From positions 1 to 64,000 of the forward strand of contig CALGAW010000035.1 of assembly GCA_937959115.1 (NCBI GenBank): a DNA stretch of 64,000 bases, in the 5' to 3' direction. The notes under the pieces were generated by a model, which ran no database searches, was not told where the DNA came from, and saw only the letters and a program-made list of their open reading frames with translations. A program made the translations under genes and the position numbers. Below are positions 62,077-64,000 of the stretch, in pieces (within the stretch, counting starts at the first letter, position 1; each line of letters begins with the position of its first letter). The stretch comes from an uncultured Saprospiraceae bacterium (GTDB taxonomy: Bacteria; Bacteroidota; Bacteroidia; Chitinophagales; Saprospiraceae).

Positions 62077-63570
62077 TTAAAGCTCAAACCACTTAGAAAT
62101 GTTTGGTTTAAGATTTATCGGATTATCCTTGTGCGCGTATTCATTTGTTTTGCAATTGTAGGAATATTCGGTTCCCCATTCTTTATAATTTGAAACGATT
62201 TCTCGAATTGCTTTTAAAATTAATTTTACCTCTTTATCTGTCATCGTTGGGTGCAAACTGAGTCTTATCCACCCGGGTTTGGCAGCAAGGTCGCCTTCTG
62301 CAATTTGTGATCTTATCTGACAACTCACTTCCTGAGTTACTTCAAGCAAATAATGCCCATAAGTACCTGCACAAGAGCATCCTCCTCTCACTTGTATACC
62401 ATAGCGATCATTGAGTAATTGAACACCTAAATTGTAATGTAATCCGTCAATGTAAAATGAGATAGCACCAATTCGTTCTTTAATATGGCCTGCCAAAATG
62501 TGTAATCCCTCTATCTGTTCCATCCCTTCAAATATCTGATCTAAGATTTCTTCCTCTCGTTTCAAGATATTTGTCACCCCCATTTTTTCCTTCAATCGGA
62601 TACTCAGTGCTGTGCGGATGGTCTGTAGAAACGGTGGTGTGCCGCCATCTTCTCGAGCCTCAATATCTGAAAGGAAGTGGTGTTCGCCCCAAGGCGTTGT
62701 CCAAGAAACGGTGCCGCCTCCTGGGTTATCTGGCTTGGAGTTAGAATACAACTTTGAATTGAATATGAGGATACCAGGTGTTCCGGGACCTCCTAAAAAC
62801 TTATGTGGCGAAAAGTAAATCGCGTCCAACTGCTCCATCGGATCTTCGGGGTGCATGTCAATATCTACGTAGGGCGCGGAGCAGGCAAAATCAACAAAAC
62901 AGTAGCCTCCAGCTTCATGGATCATGCGTGCAATCTGTTGATATGGTGTGAAGATTCCTGTTACATTTGAGCAAGAAGTAATCGCAGCATACTTCACTTT
63001 TCTGTCCTTGTATTGTTCAAGCAACGATGCAAAATCATTCAAGTCTACCAATCCTTTCTCGCAAGGCCCAATGCAAACAACCTCAGCGATAGTCTCTAGC
63101 CAAGAGGTATGATTCGAATGGTGCTCCATATGTGTAACAAAAATGACTGGGATATCCTCCTTCGGAATGGTAAGATATCGTTCTAGCTTTTCTGAAGCCT
63201 TAAGCCCTAAAATCCGTTGAAATTTATTGACAACACCCGTCATTCCTGAGCCCGAAGCAATAAGCACATCCTTTTCATAAGCGTTTACATGCTTCTTGAT
63301 GATCTGTTTGGCTTCATGATAGGCTAAGGTCATTGTTGAGCCCGTTATTGATGTTTCTGTATGCGTATTGCCGACGAACGCCGCAATGTGTGAGGACATC
63401 AATTCTTCAATCGGTTGGTAAAGACGACCACTTGCAATCCAATCAGCATAAACGATTGGCATTGTACCGTAGGGAGAATCAAATGTTTGATTAATTCCAA
63501 TAATACTGTTTCGAAACTCGCTGAAGTATTGTTCAAGCGCATTGGTTCGGGTGCTTTGTTTTACCTGCAT
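62077..63570 (-). CDS. Class V aminotransferase-fold PLP enzyme (cysteine desulfurase/lyase-like)
   Basis: 497 residues from the ATG at 63570 (MQVKQSTRTNALEQYFSEFR). An ATG at 63708 would add 46 residues of hydrophobic, unrelated-looking sequence, which I reject. PLP-fold landmarks: YADWIASGRLYQPIEE near the start, ASGSGMTGVVNKF, FVDFACSAPYVDID, and the Schiff-base Lys in YFSPHKFLGGPGTPGILI (residue 257). The C-terminal GIQVRGGCSCAGTYGHYLL holds two cysteines where desulfurases have the catalytic Cys loop. About 90 residues longer than SufS-type enzymes. No suf or isc genes are adjacent, so sulfur-donor duty is unlikely; a lyase or isopenicillin-epimerase-like role is possible. Confidence 0.82.
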   Translation of the reverse strand: MQVKQSTRTNALEQYFSEFRNSIIGINQTFDSPYGTMPIVYADWIASGRLYQPIEELMSSHIAAFVGNTHTETSITGSTMTLAYHEAKQIIKKHVNAYEKDVLIASGSGMTGVVNKFQRILGLKASEKLERYLTIPKEDIPVIFVTHMEHHSNHTSWLETIAEVVCIGPCEKGLVDLNDFASLLEQYKDRKVKYAAITSCSNVTGIFTPYQQIARMIHEAGGYCFVDFACSAPYVDIDMHPEDPMEQLDAIYFSPHKFLGGPGTPGILIFNSKLYSNSKPDNPGGGTVSWTTPWGEHHFLSDIEAREDGGTPPFLQTIRTALSIRLKEKMGVTNILKREEEILDQIFEGMEQIEGLHILAGHIKERIGAISFYIDGLHYNLGVQLLNDRYGIQVRGGCSCAGTYGHYLLEVTQEVSCQIRSQIAEGDLAAKPGWIRLSLHPTMTDKEVKLILKAIREIVSNYKEWGTEYSYNCKTNEYAHKDNPINLKPNISKWFEL

Positions 63571-63774
63571 ATCATTCTGATTTGAATCTGTGCGTAATTC
63601 AATTGCAATTAAATTTACAAATAAGAAATCAATTACACACAAGAATATTAGTAAATGCTTAGAAAATGAAAAGAGTAAAAGCGTTTTACACACAATTTTA
63701 ATGTCCAACTTACTGATTATTATATACTTATTGTCTAGTTGTTTGAAATTGGTTTTTGCTATAAAAACAGGGTT

Positions 63775-64000
63775 TTACATAGAATAACCAAAACTAACTA
63801 AGCTAAAAACAACTGTCATATACAACCAAAACAGAAAAAAGAGCACGTGCATTATCGTTTCAAAGGTTTTGCCGCTCCATAATGCTGATGAATAGATGAA
63901 CAATTGAAAATATAAACGTGTCCCCCAGAAAAATGCAAGCCCTCCCGATACAATTTTACCAAGCCTAGTAGATACCAATTCTCCTGCAGAAGTAACACAC
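63775..64000 (-). CDS. Integral membrane protein, 5' end cut by window edge
   Basis: The open frame enters from the window end (reading CVTSAGELVSTRLGKIVSGG) and stops at 63775. 74 codons visible. It carries at least two membrane helices (GGLAFFWGTRLYFQLFIYSS and MHVLFFLFWLYMTVVFSLVS). I do not recognise the family. It lies about 200 bases upstream of the PLP enzyme gene on the same strand. Confidence 0.55.
   Translation of the reverse strand, partial: CVTSAGELVSTRLGKIVSGGLAFFWGTRLYFQLFIYSSALWSGKTFETIMHVLFFLFWLYMTVVFSLVSFGYSM

Noticed and set aside
63571-63708. 46-residue N-terminal extension of the PLP enzyme
   Set aside because: The extension is hydrophobic and unlike the family; the ATG at 63570 gives a normal N-terminus. 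It does not look like a usable signal peptide for a cytoplasmic PLP enzyme.

Overview
The window comes from an AT-rich member of the Bacteroidota. The direct evidence is: many secreted proteins ending in a type IX secretion (T9SS) type A sorting domain (a 'FPNPS.G' motif, then a final beta-rich ~75 residues); SprB-like, BACON-like and DUF5606 domains; TAnnTTTG-type -7 boxes; and few Shine-Dalgarno sequences. A marine or predatory Saprospiria-like organism is my inference from the load of giant secreted hydrolases; nothing here fixes the genus. I saw no rRNA, tRNA, CRISPR array, complete insertion sequence or prophage.

Layout. 1-5 kb: the 3' part is missing from an Rpn-like nuclease gene on the minus strand, followed by an ALDH7 (antiquitin) dehydrogenase, a DUF5606 protein and an M3 peptidase in one plus-strand run. 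5-9 kb: a 168-bp palindromic element, a P450 with a short N-terminus, a secreted hypothetical protein, and an AraC regulator followed by an OsmC protein. 9.3-36.4 kb is an almost entirely plus-strand island of secreted proteins. It holds a lipoprotein with a duplicated domain, then three consecutive large polysaccharide-active proteins (GH110-like beta-helix, PL8-like lyase, duplicated beta-helix) that share a ~220-237-residue C-terminal module. Two M43 metalloproteases, a 1922-residue M4 protease with leucine-rich repeats, a shrunken sorting-domain protein and an LVIVD propeller follow. The only minus-strand items in this stretch are a 482-residue helical protein and a decayed fragment of a paralogue of it.

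36.6-39.2 kb is housekeeping: adk, obgE and an EamA transporter. 39.3-45.8 kb, on the minus strand, holds a GH5 enzyme, a tiny promoter-to-terminator unit encoding a 26-residue basic peptide, the remains of an AraC gene, and an operon of PIG-L deacetylase, 38-residue membrane protein and sodium:solute symporter. 45.9-56.5 kb holds a membrane-anchored spermidine-synthase-like protein, a lipoprotein, and two subtilisin-family secreted proteases flanking a fibre-like protein. 56.6-64 kb holds a BaiN-like flavoprotein, a PqiA-like membrane protein, a methyltransferase, a TPR/coiled-coil protein with 27-residue repeats, a class V PLP enzyme, and a membrane-protein gene cut by the window end.

Together the genes suggest extracellular attack on protein- and glycosaminoglycan-like material: secreted proteases, a chondroitinase-like lyase, beta-helix enzymes and a mannanase, with no SusC/SusD pair in view. 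The least explained items are the shared C-terminal module of the three glycan enzymes, the small peptide/RNA unit near 40.7 kb, and the conserved upstream block shared by two T9SS-cargo genes.
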